Below, in pieces: positions 36,883-48,438 of a DNA stretch of 64,000 nucleotides. The stretch is taken from NCBI GenBank assembly GCA_039545315.1, contig BCIM01000002.1:1453369-1517368 (forward strand), read 5' to 3'. The notes below the pieces were generated by a model. It made no database searches, was not told the origin of the DNA, and saw only the letters and a list, made by a program, of their open reading frames with translations. Numbering within the stretch: the first letter of the stretch is position 1; each line of letters starts with the position of its first letter. The translations under genes were made by a program, and so were the position numbers. Origin of the DNA: Kondoa malvinella (taxonomy: Eukaryota > Basidiomycota > Agaricostilbomycetes > Agaricostilbales > Kondoaceae).

Positions 36883-37485
36883 TTTGAAAAGATTGTTTGT
36901 GTCCAAAAAGGGCAATGCAAGCGAATAAGTATGGACATCTCAAGCTCGAAGACACTCGTGCGTCTGGCTATCGCTGTGCTCTGTACAAAGCAAGGGCTCT
37001 TATACTCCACGATCTGGACCCTCTACGAATGGGTCGCTGAACTTTCAACTTGCCGGATCCACGACCTCAAGAGTGCGCACGTTTCAGCAAAACCCTAATT
37101 CTGACAGTCAATCACATATTCACAACAAGCAATAGCCTCTCACAGAGACCGAGAAACCTCGAACCTGAACCTGAAGCAAAGGGCCGCCGTCATGTCTTTC
37201 GGGTGTGCCATGTCTCTAATGTTTCTGGGCGCTGATCCCATTCCACTCCCGCTCTTGACTGTGGAGACTCCTTGGAAGGCAACCACGCTTCTGTCCCTGT
37301 CTCTACACAAGGCTTTTGTCACGCACAGGCCTATGACTCTGCCTTTTCTCGACCGGCATCATGAGGCGCAGACTGTGCTTCCCGCGAGAGCATGCGTGGA
37401 TCATGCCACATTGGCGGCTGTATAAGAAGCGCTCTTGCTCTTTCCTCTTCTTCATCCCCTTCTCTCCGTTTCACAAATCAACATC
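36883..37485. other. Divergent promoter region (eIF3j / Cys-rich protein)
   Basis: About 600 bases. The part nearest the Cys-rich gene contains a TATAAG at 37421 and a pyrimidine-rich leader. Short frames on both strands have no support. Confidence 0.55.
37421..37426 (+). promoter_or_regulatory. Candidate TATA element
   Basis: TATAAG lies 65 bases before the ATG of the Cys-rich secreted gene, in the right orientation, followed by a CT-rich leader. Position and sequence are as read; function is inferred. Confidence 0.4.
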
Positions 37486-38947
37486 ATGCTCTTCACTACC
37501 GTTCTCAGTGTTCTCGCTCTCTCCTTCGGACTTGCTCAGGCTGCCCCTACCTGTGGTGAAAACCAAGAGCTCCTCTATGGTTCCGAATGCCACGACCTCT
37601 GCAAGGAGGGAACCTATCGTGAACCCGGAAGCCGCCGTTGTGTGAGCTCTTGACCCCTTCCGCTGCTTTGCAATGTCTCATATGATACTGTGCAGATCCC
37701 CCAATGCGCTGCCGATGAAGAGCTGTTGTTTGGTGACAAGTGGTCGGAGGATCATCCATTTGATCTTTATTTCTTTAATGTTTCTTCTTTTGCAGTGTCA
37801 AACGATGCGCCTATCCCTACACTCGTGTGGCCGGATCAGAGGCTTGTGAATGCGCTAGTCCTAACGTAGTCTTGTTTGGAGGTTAGTTAAGCTCGCATCA
37901 GATGGTGCACATCGCAGTTTGCTGATGTCTCTTTCCTATTGCCAGACCAATGTGCAACACCCTGCCCTGCTGGTCAAGAAAGAACTCCAGGTTCGCGTGC
38001 ATGCGTGCGTTATCATCCAGCTATCGTATCCAATTGTACCAAAACTGATCGCCGCCTTCTTCTACCAGCGCCCAATCTGCGATTACAGCAAACAAGATCT
38101 CCTGTTTGGCGACAAGTGGTGAGCTCTTTTGCTTTGAGATCCCTTCTAAGATCTTTGGATTTGCTGATGTTCGGTTGCAGTGTTGCACGCTGCCCCTACG
38201 ATTCCACTCGTGTCCCTGGGTCAGAACAATGTGTCCGTCGTGGCTCTCTCTCTGTGGTATAGAGCATGTCTGATCCTTTCCTGCAGGAATGTGTCGGATC
38301 AGACCGCGAGTTGCTTTTCGGCGGTTCGTCATCTTCGCTTGCATTTTTCATCTTGCTCCAGTCTGACGTCACGCCTCTAGACCAATGCTTCAAGAAATGC
38401 CCAGCTGGTACTCAACGCACGCCAGGCAGCACTCGTTGTGTAAGATTCGAGTTCTGCAGTTGTCGAAAACACAAACTGATTCATGTCTCAGGCTCCCATC
38501 TGCTCGCAGGACCAAGAATTGCTCTTCGGCGACAAGTGTGTGCAGCGATGCAAGTCAGGCTTCTCTCGTGTTCCAGGGACCGAGCAATGCGAGTGCAAAG
38601 CTCCCCGTGAGCTGCTTTTCGGAGGTATGCCATTCTTTTGACCCTTTCAGATCTCTGTTCTCATCATGCGAGTTAGACCAATGCCACCCAGCTTGCCAAC
38701 AAGGTGAAGAGAGAATCCCTGCTTCGGCAAACTGCGTAAGTTTCCTTTCCTATGTTTGATCTGCCTAATCCTGATATTATCTGTAGCGTCCCGTCTGCAA
38801 ATCCAACCAGGAAATCCTGTTCGGTAACCAATGCTTTGACCTATGCCCTGCCGGAACCACGAGAGTCCCTGGTTCTTCAGCATGCGGTTGGTTTCGCTCT
38901 TTACCTTCTTCGCAGCCTTTCTGACTCTCTTTTCGTTGACAGCTTAA
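37486..38947 (+). CDS. Secreted protein of eight Cys-rich tandem modules
   Basis: Twelve exons (37486-37641, 37696-37742, 37796-37881, 37946-38004, 38069-38118, 38181-38232, 38287-38323, 38381-38439, 38492-38624, 38677-38735, 38787-38886, 38943-38947) give 280 residues. A signal peptide (MLFTTVLSVLALSFGLAQAA) is followed by eight modules of about 30 residues on the plan LLFGD(K/Q)C, three residues, C, then R-(T/V)-PGS, two residues, C. Modules alternate between a DKCV-type and a DQC-type. Intron places recur in equivalent positions. The last exon carries only two coding bases plus the stop. I know no named family that fits; an extracellular disulphide-rich role is inferred. Confidence 0.85.
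37552..38886 (+). repeat. Eight tandem Cys-rich coding modules
   Basis: Module cores read in order: ELLYGSECHDLC, ELLFGDKCVKRC, VVLFGDQCATPC, DLLFGDKCVARC, ELLFGDQCFKKC, ELLFGDKCVQRC, ELLFGDQCHPAC, EILFGNQCFDLC. DKC-type modules end RVPGSEQC-like; DQC-type modules end RTPGSTRC-like. The pairs (2+3, 4+5, 6+7) look like copies of one two-module unit. Confidence 0.85.
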
Positions 38948-40156
38948 TGCTCTCAAATCAGCTCTGCGCTAGGCTCAAATACTACAGCGCTCTCCAATCA
39001 ATACACTCTTTTTCTTTCTTTTGGGTCTTGTCAAAAAGTAAAAAAACGGTCAAACGATACGGTAGTGATGGTAAAGGATAATGTATTTCTGGTCTCGGGA
39101 TCGCGCTCTATTGTAGATAGGTGACCATTGAATGATGCAACATGTTTGTTGCTTGTTGCTTTTACTCAAAGTCCTTTGACCTTTCATTCCTTTCCGAACT
39201 CATCACTTATTCTCTATGCTCTGCTGTCTTTCTTCTTGAAGTATTGTAAGTATAGCCACACCAGGTTAGCCATTTATACCCAGGAAGTGAGTGGTTGCAT
39301 CGAGCTCTCAAAGATACTGCCCTAGACTCGACTTCTGACAAAGCCGAATCTGGCAACTAAAGAAAACTTCGAGCAAGATCTACGAGGTTAACGACGATGT
39401 ACAAGCAGCGCTGAACCTCAGAGTCATGCGGCGGAGCTAGATTTTGTTACAGAGAGAGGACAATTTTCCGGTCAGATTTGATTGTGATGAAAATATACCA
39501 TCTGCAAACGCTGAGACAAAGTCAAAAGATCAGAACTAGTCATGATACCGTCCAGGAGCACGCTGGACTCTGAAGTCTGCCGGTAGGCAAGTGTATACTG
39601 TCCTGTCTGATCGGGAACAGTGAGAAGGCTTTCCGCAGCGACAGGACAAGGGTGAAGTCTTTGTGACGATAAGGTGGCCTCATGAACGAAGAGCAGTCTA
39701 AGATGAGTCCCCAGCGCTCTTCCAGCTATAGCCTGCTCAGCCGAATGACGACGATATGGGCAAATTGCCTCGAGCATTGCGCAAGCGTTTAGACTCACTG
39801 GAACACGAAGCGTAGCAGAGTCATCATAGGAACGTCAGACGCACGAAGAGCAAGAGAGAGATACAGAAGAAGCCTTCGCGTAATGAAAGCTTGAAAAGTT
39901 TCCGAAGGAACATAGAAACGCTCCCAGCAGAACCATACAAAAGCATCAAGGAGGCGAATATAGCGAGACAATTGTCAACTAAAGAGTACAGAGCTGGGAA
40001 GCGGATGTTATCTATAGCATAGGCGGTTGCTGGTCAAGCTGTGCATTGCAACTTTTGGATCTGATCGATCACTCAAGCTCGAGACATAGCCTTCAGCAGC
40101 TCGACAAATACGCGCAGAACACTGCTTCCGCTGGACTACGCGGGCAAAGACACAGG
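38948..40156. other. Large intergenic region with a weak minus-strand candidate
   Basis: About 1.2 kb. The first 130 bases are the 3' flank of the Cys-rich gene. On the minus strand a 108-residue frame (39472-39798) reads like real protein in parts (HPCPVAAESLLTVPDQTG, YTLAYRQTSESSVLLDG) and could be preceded by a hydrophobic start near 39913 (MFLRKLFKLSLREGFFC), but I could not make one coherent splice. Treat as a possible small gene. Confidence 0.35.
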
Positions 40157-41760
40157 ATGCCTCGCTTTGCCCCGTTGGACAATACTGGTCTGCCTATCGA
40201 GACCGTAGGAAGAGGTCTAGATCAAGTCCCTTTGCCTGTCCTACAATCGCTCTACCTCGCAGGCATTTTCTTAGAAGATCAAGACGACACGAGCCATTTG
40301 AGCGCACCTCGTCTACTTTCTCGCTCTGGCTCATGGAATGCCAGTCCTGTCGGACAAACTAGCCCAAACATAGCTAAAACGGTCTATTACACGCCTGCGA
40401 CTACTTTTCCTCCTGTCCGTTTGCTCGCGCCGCATGAACGCAAGAGGATTCTCGTCACGGGTGGTGCTGGATTTGTTGGCAGTCATCTGGTGGATAGGCT
40501 CATGCTTATGGGGCATGACGTGAGCGTGCTGGACAAGTAGGTCTGATGAACAATACCGTTGGGTATCTTGAGCTGAGCGCTGCGATGAGCTTCTTTTCTG
40601 GATCAAAGACTGCAGTCAGTCATTGGGTGTGAGCTCTCATCTCTTTGCATTCTGGGTGGCTCTTATTTTCCCTATAGCGGACACCCAAACTTTGAGCTCG
40701 TCAGACACGACGTAGTCGACCCTTTCCTCATTGAAGTAGATCAAATCTATCACCTCGCTTGTCCTGCTAGTCCCAAAGCGTATCAGTACAACGCAGTCAA
40801 GACCATGAAGACCAACTTTTTAGGCACCATGAACATGCTCGGATTGGCGAAGAGGGTCAAGGCCAGGTTTCTGCTAAGTAGTACTTCAGGTAAAGTTTGC
40901 TCTTTCCCTCGTATTGTCATATAGGAATGATGATGACAGAGGTTTATGGCTCACCGGAAGAGCATCCGCAAGAAGAGACTTACTGGGGACATGTAAATCC
41001 GATCGGTCAGCACTCCATTGCTTTCGCGGATCAAAGTCTCATTCGTACTGTATACAGGCCCACGAGCATGCTATGATGAAGGCAAACGTGTAGCAGAAGC
41101 GCTCACATACGGCTACCAGAGACAAGACAAGGTTGACGTGCGGGTAGCAAGGATTTTCAACACCTTTGGCCCTCGCATGGCAGCTGATGAGTAGGCCGAG
41201 GTCTCTTTTGCGCTCTGTTGAAGTGCTGAAGAAGACTCTTGGGTTACAGCGGGCGGGTGGTCAGCAACTTTGTCAATCAAGCTCTGAAGGGCGAAGATCT
41301 GGTCATCTACGGAGATGGCAGCTTCAGTCGGTCTCTACAGTACGTGCATGACTTGATTGATGGCATGATACTCCTTGTACGTCTTCATCAAGCCTGCTTC
41401 ATAAGCTACGCTCATGTCCGACAGATGAACTCGGATCACCCTGGATCAGCTGAAACGCCGACTAATTTGGGTACAGAAGTAGAAGCGACGATCTTACAAT
41501 GGGCAAAATTCATCATCGCAGTAGCAGACGAAGTGCTCATTGAAGCTGGAGCGGACATGAAGAAGAGGAGACGAAGCGGCATCAAGTTTATCGAAGCTAT
41601 CGTGGACGACCCTCCGAAGAGAAGAGCAGCGATCGACAAAGCTCGCGAAGAGCTGCATTGGGAGCCTCGCTGGTCTGTCAAAGAAGGTCTGAAGGAGACA
41701 TGCCGGTATTTCTTGGGTTTCTTGACGGAAGAGATTCCTGGGCTGGAACGAAGAGATTGA
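40157..41760 (+). CDS. UXS1: UDP-glucuronate decarboxylase (UDP-xylose synthase)
   Basis: Seven exons (40157-40536, 40590-40628, 40678-40889, 40940-41005, 41058-41190, 41250-41376, 41425-41760) give 430 residues. After about 90 variable residues comes the NAD-binding [18 protein letters not shown], then [47 protein letters not shown], catalytic [11 protein letters not shown] (YxxxK), [12 protein letters not shown] and [17 protein letters not shown]. This short-chain dehydrogenase turns UDP-glucuronate into UDP-xylose for surface glycans. An upstream start is possible since the frame is open to about 40046, but no ATG lies there. Confidence 0.95.
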
Positions 41761-41883
41761 GATTTGATTGCCCCAAATGCGCGAATTCAATCATGATGTC
41801 TATGTTACATTCACTTGCCTGTCTATAAAGCGTCCCTGAGTCTATTATGCAAAGCGAAATTGTCCGTTTCATCCGTTCTGTCC

Positions 41884-43183
41884 TTATGCGATTAACGATA
41901 CTGCGAATGCAGATGCACCGACGAGCAAGAGTGATAGGCTGGTGTGGATTGCGCTTGATTCTGGTTGATCGACAGCGCCGAGTGCGGCGTTCCCTGTCGT
42001 AGCTGGTTGGACAGCGCTAGCGACCGTTTCTTCGACGACGTCAGAAGGAATACTCGAGCCAGATGCGAATACGGCCGATGCAGGTATAGCGAAAGTAGTA
42101 TGGTTGTTCTTGTTCTGTTCAAGTAGCCATGCAAACATCTCTTGTTGCCATGCTGTGTCGAAGAACATTAGCTTGTGCATCGCACTACGCTGATCTCGAC
42201 TTACGAGTATCGCCCATGGAATTATGTGCTACACCAGGTAGGACAGTAAGTGTAATTGACGTGCTGCCAGCCGCTTCGAGGGCTTCTTGTGCTTGGTAAG
42301 CATGCTCTGCTGGACTGACATAATCTTGTTCGCCTTGATAGCTAGTTCAAGATATCAGCACTAGTCATGTGTCGACAGACAGAGCATACTGATGAATTGG
42401 CATATTGACGAGCGCCTCAAGGCCTATTGTGTCTTCCGGTTCACCCGCGCACATCACGGCAGCGGCCCAGTAATTCGGGTCGTCTTTCAAAAGTCTCCAA
42501 GCTTCACGAGCGCCCATTGAAAACCCGGCCAGGTAGAGTCTATCCTGATCGAATTGATACTTGCTCGCTGCATCTGCCAACACAGGCTTGATATCTTCGG
42601 TCCGCCATTCAGTTCTGAAGAAACAACATTGATCAATAAATTAGAGTTGAACGGGACGCGGGGCTTTACGAAGTTTCGTTTGGTGCAATCAGAGTGATCA
42701 CAAGGAATCTAGGACAGTATATCAGTATAGCACAGAGTTGGGATTTTGGATAAGGTACTGTTCTCCGACTGTTTTAGCTGCTTCTGCGAAAGTCTCGTTT
42801 CCAGCGAGGTATTCCTTCAGCCGCTTTCCGCTCCCGTTCCAAGTACTCCATCTACACAATCGTCAGCGTCGGCTTTGAGGAAGAAGTACAATGTCATCTA
42901 CTCTTTGAGCATGTTCACGTCGGAACCGCGAGAGCCTGTGCCGCCGAGCATGACGAGCGCAGGTGGTGTTGCTCCTAAAGGGTAATTGGCTGGCTGATGG
43001 ACGACCTAAGATAGAGCAATGTAAGTCTAATAGAAGCCATATTCGAAGGATCCTTACAAATGGATAGTATGGCATGATGTTGTCTTGAATCTCCAACGAA
43101 GCATACTGATCCTGCCGCTTTGCAGGCGAACAGCTAGCGAGGGATAGAAATGATAGAACAGCGAGTTTTTGCAGCGACAGCAT
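41884..43183 (-). CDS. Secreted alpha/beta-hydrolase (esterase-like), probably GPI-anchored
   Basis: Seven exons give about 330 residues. Signal peptide MLSLQKLAVLSFLSLASCS is followed by PAKRQ (Kex2-like). The fold shows ALVMLGGTGSRGSDVNMLK (oxyanion region), FLVITLIAPNE, the nucleophile elbow LYLAGFSMGAREAW (Ser), and VLPGVAHNSMGD (catalytic His). The C-terminus is Ser/Ala/Val-rich and ends with a hydrophobic tail (LSLLLVGASAFAVSLIA), as in GPI-anchored proteins. It resembles polyhydroxybutyrate-depolymerase or feruloyl-esterase-like hydrolases; substrate unknown. Convergent with UXS1. Confidence 0.82.
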
Positions 43184-43900
43184 GGTGTTTTGCTTCTAAA
43201 AGGCAAGGTCTCTAATTCGAGGCAGTAAATATACAGCCTGCTGCCTCCCCGATACGAAAATAGCTTGTTGATTTGGCTGATGGGCGGTAAGCTTTTTCAG
43301 ATGGCTGAAGACGAGTGAGAGGAAAGGAACTTGAAAAGCGAAACAGTGCAAGGAAGCAAGAAGAGATGAGAACACCGATTCGCTTTAGTCCGTAGCTCAG
43401 TAGCTCAAGATGACATGATAAGTAGCGATAGAGACATAGCACGTGCGTTGCCGAAGACCCGCCATGATGGCCGTCCTCCCGTTGATGCTCTTTTGCAGCA
43501 AACAAGCGACTTTGGAGAATGAGGCAAGCGCAGCAGAGTGCAGAGGGCATTGAAGGAAGATCTCGTGAAGCGACAATGGCGACAAGGCAACAAGAAATAC
43601 CATCTAGTTCTGTAGAGATTCCAGAGCTGCCAGGATGGCTAGATGGGCACTAGATCTCTCTGCAGTGAGCATCTTTGTAGCTTCTTAATGGACGTCTATG
43701 GGATTGCTGTTCCATCATTGCAGCCACACGGTCGAGACAGGTGCTTGAAGGAGGAGCCCGACATAGTCTCTTCTACCAGAATGGCCTGTTGCATCTTCTC
43801 TGAGATAGGTCACGAGCAGCCACAGAAGGTTAAAGAGCGTCTTGAGCTGTGACAAGTCCGAAATTGTTTGCACACGGACAGCGAGAATCTTTTTCGTTGT
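43184..43900. other. Divergent intergenic region (esterase / PPR-like gene)
   Basis: About 700 bases between divergent starts. Several overlapping short frames on the minus strand (43212-43603) have no motif. A piece reading GTAGCTCAGTAGCTC at about 43390 recalls a tRNA A box but there is no B box. I support no gene here. Confidence 0.5.
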
Positions 43901-45382
43901 ATGCGAGGATGGCCGTCCACACTGGTCAAACGAGGCGCTATCAGAGCAAGAAAGCCTGACTATGGCTTGAAACCGTCTGTCTCCAAGCAGACACCTTTGG
44001 GCAAGCAAATTCGGGAAGCATTGGTCTCGGGAAGAAATGAAGACGTTGTCGCTCTGACGCTGAGCGCAAAGCGTGAACGTGAACTGGCGCAACATTTCCG
44101 GACGGTCGCTTATGCTGGAAAGGATGTAGAAGCTGTAGAGATCTTTACCGCTTGGCTTGACCGCAGCCAAGAACGAGCCTGCGCTGGACCCTCCTTGGAA
44201 GCATGGACGACTGTATTCAGGGTGGCCTTTGCGCAATTGCTGTCTAGCCCTGAAGCGATTGAACGGATCCAGCGGAATTGCATTGCATTGAGCAAGGATG
44301 CCGCTTGGCCAGATCAGGTTTCTCTCGCTACGGCTATCAATCGTTTCGGTCGTCTGGTTCTCTATGACGAAGCTCAAGCTATCTTTCGTGCTGCTCGTCA
44401 AGGCTACGGGTCCAAATTATCAGCTGTGGTTTGGAAGGCTGCAATGTCTGTTCAAGGCATGCAAGGCGATCTTGTGGGCATCAGCAGTCTGTTTACTAAA
44501 TGGCGATCTACACGCTCTGCTACGCAAGTCCCGCCGCCTGGCCCATACTTGGAGTTTCTTCGACAGCTTACTTTGATCGACCCAGACAATGCTGGTGCTG
44601 TAGCTCAACTTCTCCATCTCGCCCAAGTCGATAAGGTCCCTTTCGATCTACTCGCTATAGAAATCATGATGGAGTCGCACGCCAAGAACAGAAGAAATGA
44701 ATCCGTCGCTGTCTTTTACCAGTTCTTACTTCGCCGACCCGATTTCTTTCCTTCCGCTCGCTACTTTACCTCTATCCTGCTCGTTCTAGAACATCTCAAC
44801 ATTCCACCTCTATACAGCCATCATGCTCATCTACCAATAGATACATGGTCATCTTTATCAGCACCCGTCCCAGCCAATCTCGATCCTCGCCTGTTTCATC
44901 CAGACGTCATCATCCGCACTTTACTCCTCTTACAAGTCGAAGCTCGTTCTCGCATCACAAGATCAATCAAACCTGTCCCTCATCGAATCCTACTTCGTCC
45001 TACTGTACTCAACAAAGCTTTATACGTCTACTTACGACAGAACGACTTTATATCTTGCGCTGTATTACTAGACGCGAGTAATGTGCTTGGCTTACGACCT
45101 ACACCGGCAACTACTACTTTCCTCATTTGGCAATTGTACGATCTTTGGGTCCGACATGAAATCAATCTGAAATGGGGTCTACCAAAAGGCTCTAGAAGGT
45201 CTGAAAGGTCGAGATGGTTGTTCGAGAGGGAAGCAAGGGAGATAGCGGGTGGCAAAGCGAGAGTTTTGTTAAGGGAGTGCTGGATGCAAGATGGGGGGGT
45301 TGGAGATTGGGAGACTGAAGTGAAGAAGAGGTGGGAAGAATTGGTGCCGAAGAGTGTTAAGGAGCTTGCGGCGACAAGTTGA
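43901..45382 (+). CDS. Intronless PPR-like, probably mitochondrial protein
   Basis: A single 1482-base exon encodes 493 residues from the first ATG of the open frame. The N-terminus MRGWPSTLVKRGAIRARK is basic and lacks acids, as in mitochondrial targeting peptides. The body is all-helical with repeats of the pentatricopeptide kind, for example FGRLVLYDEAQAIFRAARQ and MESHAKNRRNESVAVFYQF. PPR proteins bind organellar RNA; that role is inferred. It stands out because almost every neighbour has many introns. Confidence 0.8.
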   Translation: MRGWPSTLVKRGAIRARKPDYGLKPSVSKQTPLGKQIREALVSGRNEDVVALTLSAKRERELAQHFRTVAYAGKDVEAVEIFTAWLDRSQERACAGPSLEAWTTVFRVAFAQLLSSPEAIERIQRNCIALSKDAAWPDQVSLATAINRFGRLVLYDEAQAIFRAARQGYGSKLSAVVWKAAMSVQGMQGDLVGISSLFTKWRSTRSATQVPPPGPYLEFLRQLTLIDPDNAGAVAQLLHLAQVDKVPFDLLAIEIMMESHAKNRRNESVAVFYQFLLRRPDFFPSARYFTSILLVLEHLNIPPLYSHHAHLPIDTWSSLSAPVPANLDPRLFHPDVIIRTLLLLQVEARSRITRSIKPVPHRILLRPTVLNKALYVYLRQNDFISCAVLLDASNVLGLRPTPATTTFLIWQLYDLWVRHEINLKWGLPKGSRRSERSRWLFEREAREIAGGKARVLLRECWMQDGGVGDWETEVKKRWEELVPKSVKELAATS

Positions 45383-46101
45383 GAGCAGTGAGGCGTAATG
45401 AGTCTAGGCCCGCAAAAGCGAAATAGGCAATGGTAAGTATAGATTTTCGGTTGGACGATAGAATGGCTTATAGGGAATTTGTTGCAGCGGTTCATTTATA
45501 ACAAGATGGTCGTTGCCAGCCGTTGGAGACAGTTGGAGCTCCATCTAGCCCCGACTCACGTTGGCCAATCTGTTCAAGAGTCCGGCATCCGAAGATTGGA
45601 GTTCAGTCAGTCTATGAGCTCAGGGCGGCTGTCGTATCCTGTATCTCTACTCGAGCACTGTAGAGTTGATGTACACCCTTCCCGCTATATTGGAATTCTT
45701 GCCGCACCAACAGCCGACGTCACAAATAGCCTGCTATAATTGCTTATCTCTTGATCTTGACCGTCCATTCCTTCGCTTCAAATATACCTTATTGCTGCTG
45801 CTGCTCTGTATCAAGAGGCCGTGCAGTCGAGCCAGCTAAAAAGATTCTTGTTGCCGTGCACAGCAAGCCATTCGAACCAAGTTTCCTAGATGGGTCATGG
45901 CCGCTCTTACTCCCAAATAAGTCGCAATCCATCTGTGAGCTGGTCTTTACAAGCTTCCAGTGCCTGCCTGATACATGGGCAAGCAGGAGTATTCGCTGCT
46001 ACCAGGTTTGTCCAAACGAATAATAAGAGCATGGCAAGTCAGCTGAGGCAAGGGAATTTGCAGAGCATCACCCAGCTTCACCACCTTCAGAACAGGCGGG
46101 C
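45383..46101. other. Intergenic region
   Basis: About 700 bases between two tandem plus-strand genes. Short frames (45479-45739, 45751-46023) show no motif, signal peptide or splice partner. Nothing supported. Confidence 0.55.
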
Positions 46102-48006
46102 ATGCAATCCAGCAAGATTTCAGCTCGCCAAATGAGCAGGCTCGTACTCATTGTTGCAGTATCGAGCCTGTTTATAGGTTTTATTGGACTCTCAACGGGT
46201 CAACTTCAAGTATCTTCCCTCAGCACGGCTCTCGCTAACTTTTCTGCATCAAGATATACACCGCTTGTATTACCTGGGGCGAACAATACCATCTTGCCGC
46301 ATGACTTCACGACGTGGCCAAGTCCGACACCAGAATTACCCATGGATGCGACGCTAGATCAAAGGCTGGCGGAATGGCAAAAGATGCCTATTTCAACTGC
46401 TGCGAATTGGGCACGGTTCAATGCGAAAACCTGTCCGCCTTCGAAAACGGACGTCAACAAACTAGTCAGTGCTGTGCTGCTTTGTGCATTCGTGTACTGA
46501 GGTAGGACATAATCGGACAGTGGGGCTTTGTAACGCCAATTGAGCAAGTCAACGGACCATGGGCCAATAACTTCTGGAAGGATCCTGTTGCGATAGCTAA
46601 AATTAGGCAAGAAGTCGCTCTATTCTTGACTGCACAACGAGATGCCGGCTTCTTCAATGCGACATATCAAGGAGAAGGGCGCGGTATCATCTTTTCAGCT
46701 GGTAATTCAGTCAGTGAAGTCTTTCGTTGGCATCTAGCATGCTTACCGGAAGACCTTGGGACTGACAGGACACCTTTGATCGAGTACTAACGACGCTCAA
46801 GCTCCTACGGAATCACTTCAATACTTCTCTCCCAGCAGAAATCTTCTCCTTTCCAGGCGAGAATCCACCTAAAGCCCTTTTGCCCGAGTTCGAAAAATAC
46901 AATGCGAAGCTCCGACAGCTCCCATCCATCTCGAAAGATCCTACACGCAAGAAGAACTGGCACATCAAAGCAGCAGCTCTACTCGAATGCTCCTTCCGCG
47001 AAGTCCTCTACCTGGATTCAGATAATATGCCCGCTGCTTCGCTTGAAGGACCAGAAAGTATCTTTGACTCGCCTGGATTCAAGCGCTTGGGTGTCATGTT
47101 CTGGCCGGACTACTGGAAGACTGTTGCGCATAATCCAGTTTGGCAAGTCATTGGTGTACAGTGCCGGGAGGAGTGGGAACAGGAAGCTGGTCAGATTTTG
47201 ATTGATAAAGCAAGACATTTGGATGCGCTGCATTTAACGAATTATATGCTGTTGAGGTATAAGACTTGGTTCACTTTGTCGGATGGGGACAAGGATCTGT
47301 TCCGGTGCGCATATTTCGTCTTCAGCGAAGTACGACGCTGATTTGGTCACAGATTCGCAATGCTGGCTTTGAGAAAGAGATGGGCCGTACCAGGCGCGTT
47401 TGTCGGATCAGCATCTTGGCCGAAAGAAAGGCCGTCGGATTTCTGCTCGCATACCATGTCAGTCCATGTCCGCATCAACCCGAACCTGAATTGACTAGTA
47501 CCAACAGGCTTCAACACGATCATCTAGGTAAACCACTCTTCGTACACGCCAACATGTTGAAAAAGCTACCTTGGACATTACCCTTCAAATCGGATGATCC
47601 AAAGAAGGGAGTTTGGGGCGTCACAAAAAGAGCCAACCTCTCTACACCAGAAGATGACCTTGACTGCGATCATCTCGCTAACCCAGATCTACAAGGCAAC
47701 GCGATCAAACAACCTCCTTCCCAAGCAGCTCGCCGGCGAGTCGCGCTAGAAAAAGGAATTAGAACATGGTTCCGCTCGACGAGGGAATACTCTTCCTGTC
47801 TCGATCAACGATGGGACGATCCCAGAACGCAGGATGATAAGCTCATTGATAAATATGTTTATCAAATGGGTCCTTTGGCTGCGGATCGAATGAAGTGGAA
47901 GAGTCCTATGGTTGAAGACTTGTGGTCTGAGGATGAGCGTTTGAAAGGGTTCGAGGCGGCGTTCTGGGACTCGGGCGGACGGACGGGAGGGAAGAACTTT
48001 GGGTAG
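46102..48006 (+). CDS. GT71-family alpha-mannosyltransferase (MNN-type)
   Basis: Five exons (46102-46464, 46506-46709, 46769-47304, 47353-47457, 47508-48006) give 568 residues. A type-II membrane anchor (SRLVLIVAVSSLFIGFIGL) is near the N-terminus. The catalytic part has GRGIIFSAGNSDTFDRV, LECSFREVLYLDSDNMPA (DxD-like metal site), FKRLGVMFWPDYWKTVAHNP, CREEWEQEAGQILIDK, FRFAMLALRKRW and HTMLQHDHLGKPLFVHANML. This is the Golgi MNN1/MNN2 type that adds mannose to glycoproteins. The acceptor is not readable from sequence. Confidence 0.92.
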
Positions 48007-48438
48007 AAGAGATGGGTCAAAATATCAGGGTGAGCCTGTTCGGTGTCTGTTTCAACGCATGCTGATGTATCGGAACAGCGTACTGACGCCTTCCGCATAC
48101 AACACGCTGCAACATCTGTCAAGTCACACAAAGTTTCGTTTCATACCTGCATTTCAGCTCGGCATCATCTGTACTAGAAGAAGACCGGACAGTTTGGGAT
48201 ACCATCACGGACACTGTAGGGACAATGTAGACACGGTATAGCCCTGCATAGACGCTTGCAAAATACACAATACAAACTTCGATCACTCTCAAGTTGCCGC
48301 TCTCGCTTCTTGTCCTCATACCATTTCGACTCTGTATATCTACTAACACCTCAAAGTCTTTACGAAACAGCACACGACACCAGGACAACACACCTACGAT
48401 CTCTACACACTCATTTCTACCAGTCCAAAAAAACAACA
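48007..48438. other. Intergenic region
   Basis: About 430 bases between two plus-strand genes. The last 100 bases before the next start are C/A-rich, a likely leader. No gene, repeat or RNA recognised. Confidence 0.6.

Noticed and set aside
43385..43460. tRNA-like A-box sequence (GTAGCTCAGTAGCTC)
   Set aside because: No GGTTCGA-type B box, no matching acceptor stem or anticodon arm could be folded.
36883..46101. Biosynthetic cluster around UXS1 and the esterase
   Set aside because: Neighbours (eIF3j, Cys-rich protein, PPR-like gene) share no pathway, and no backbone enzyme, transporter or pathway regulator is present.
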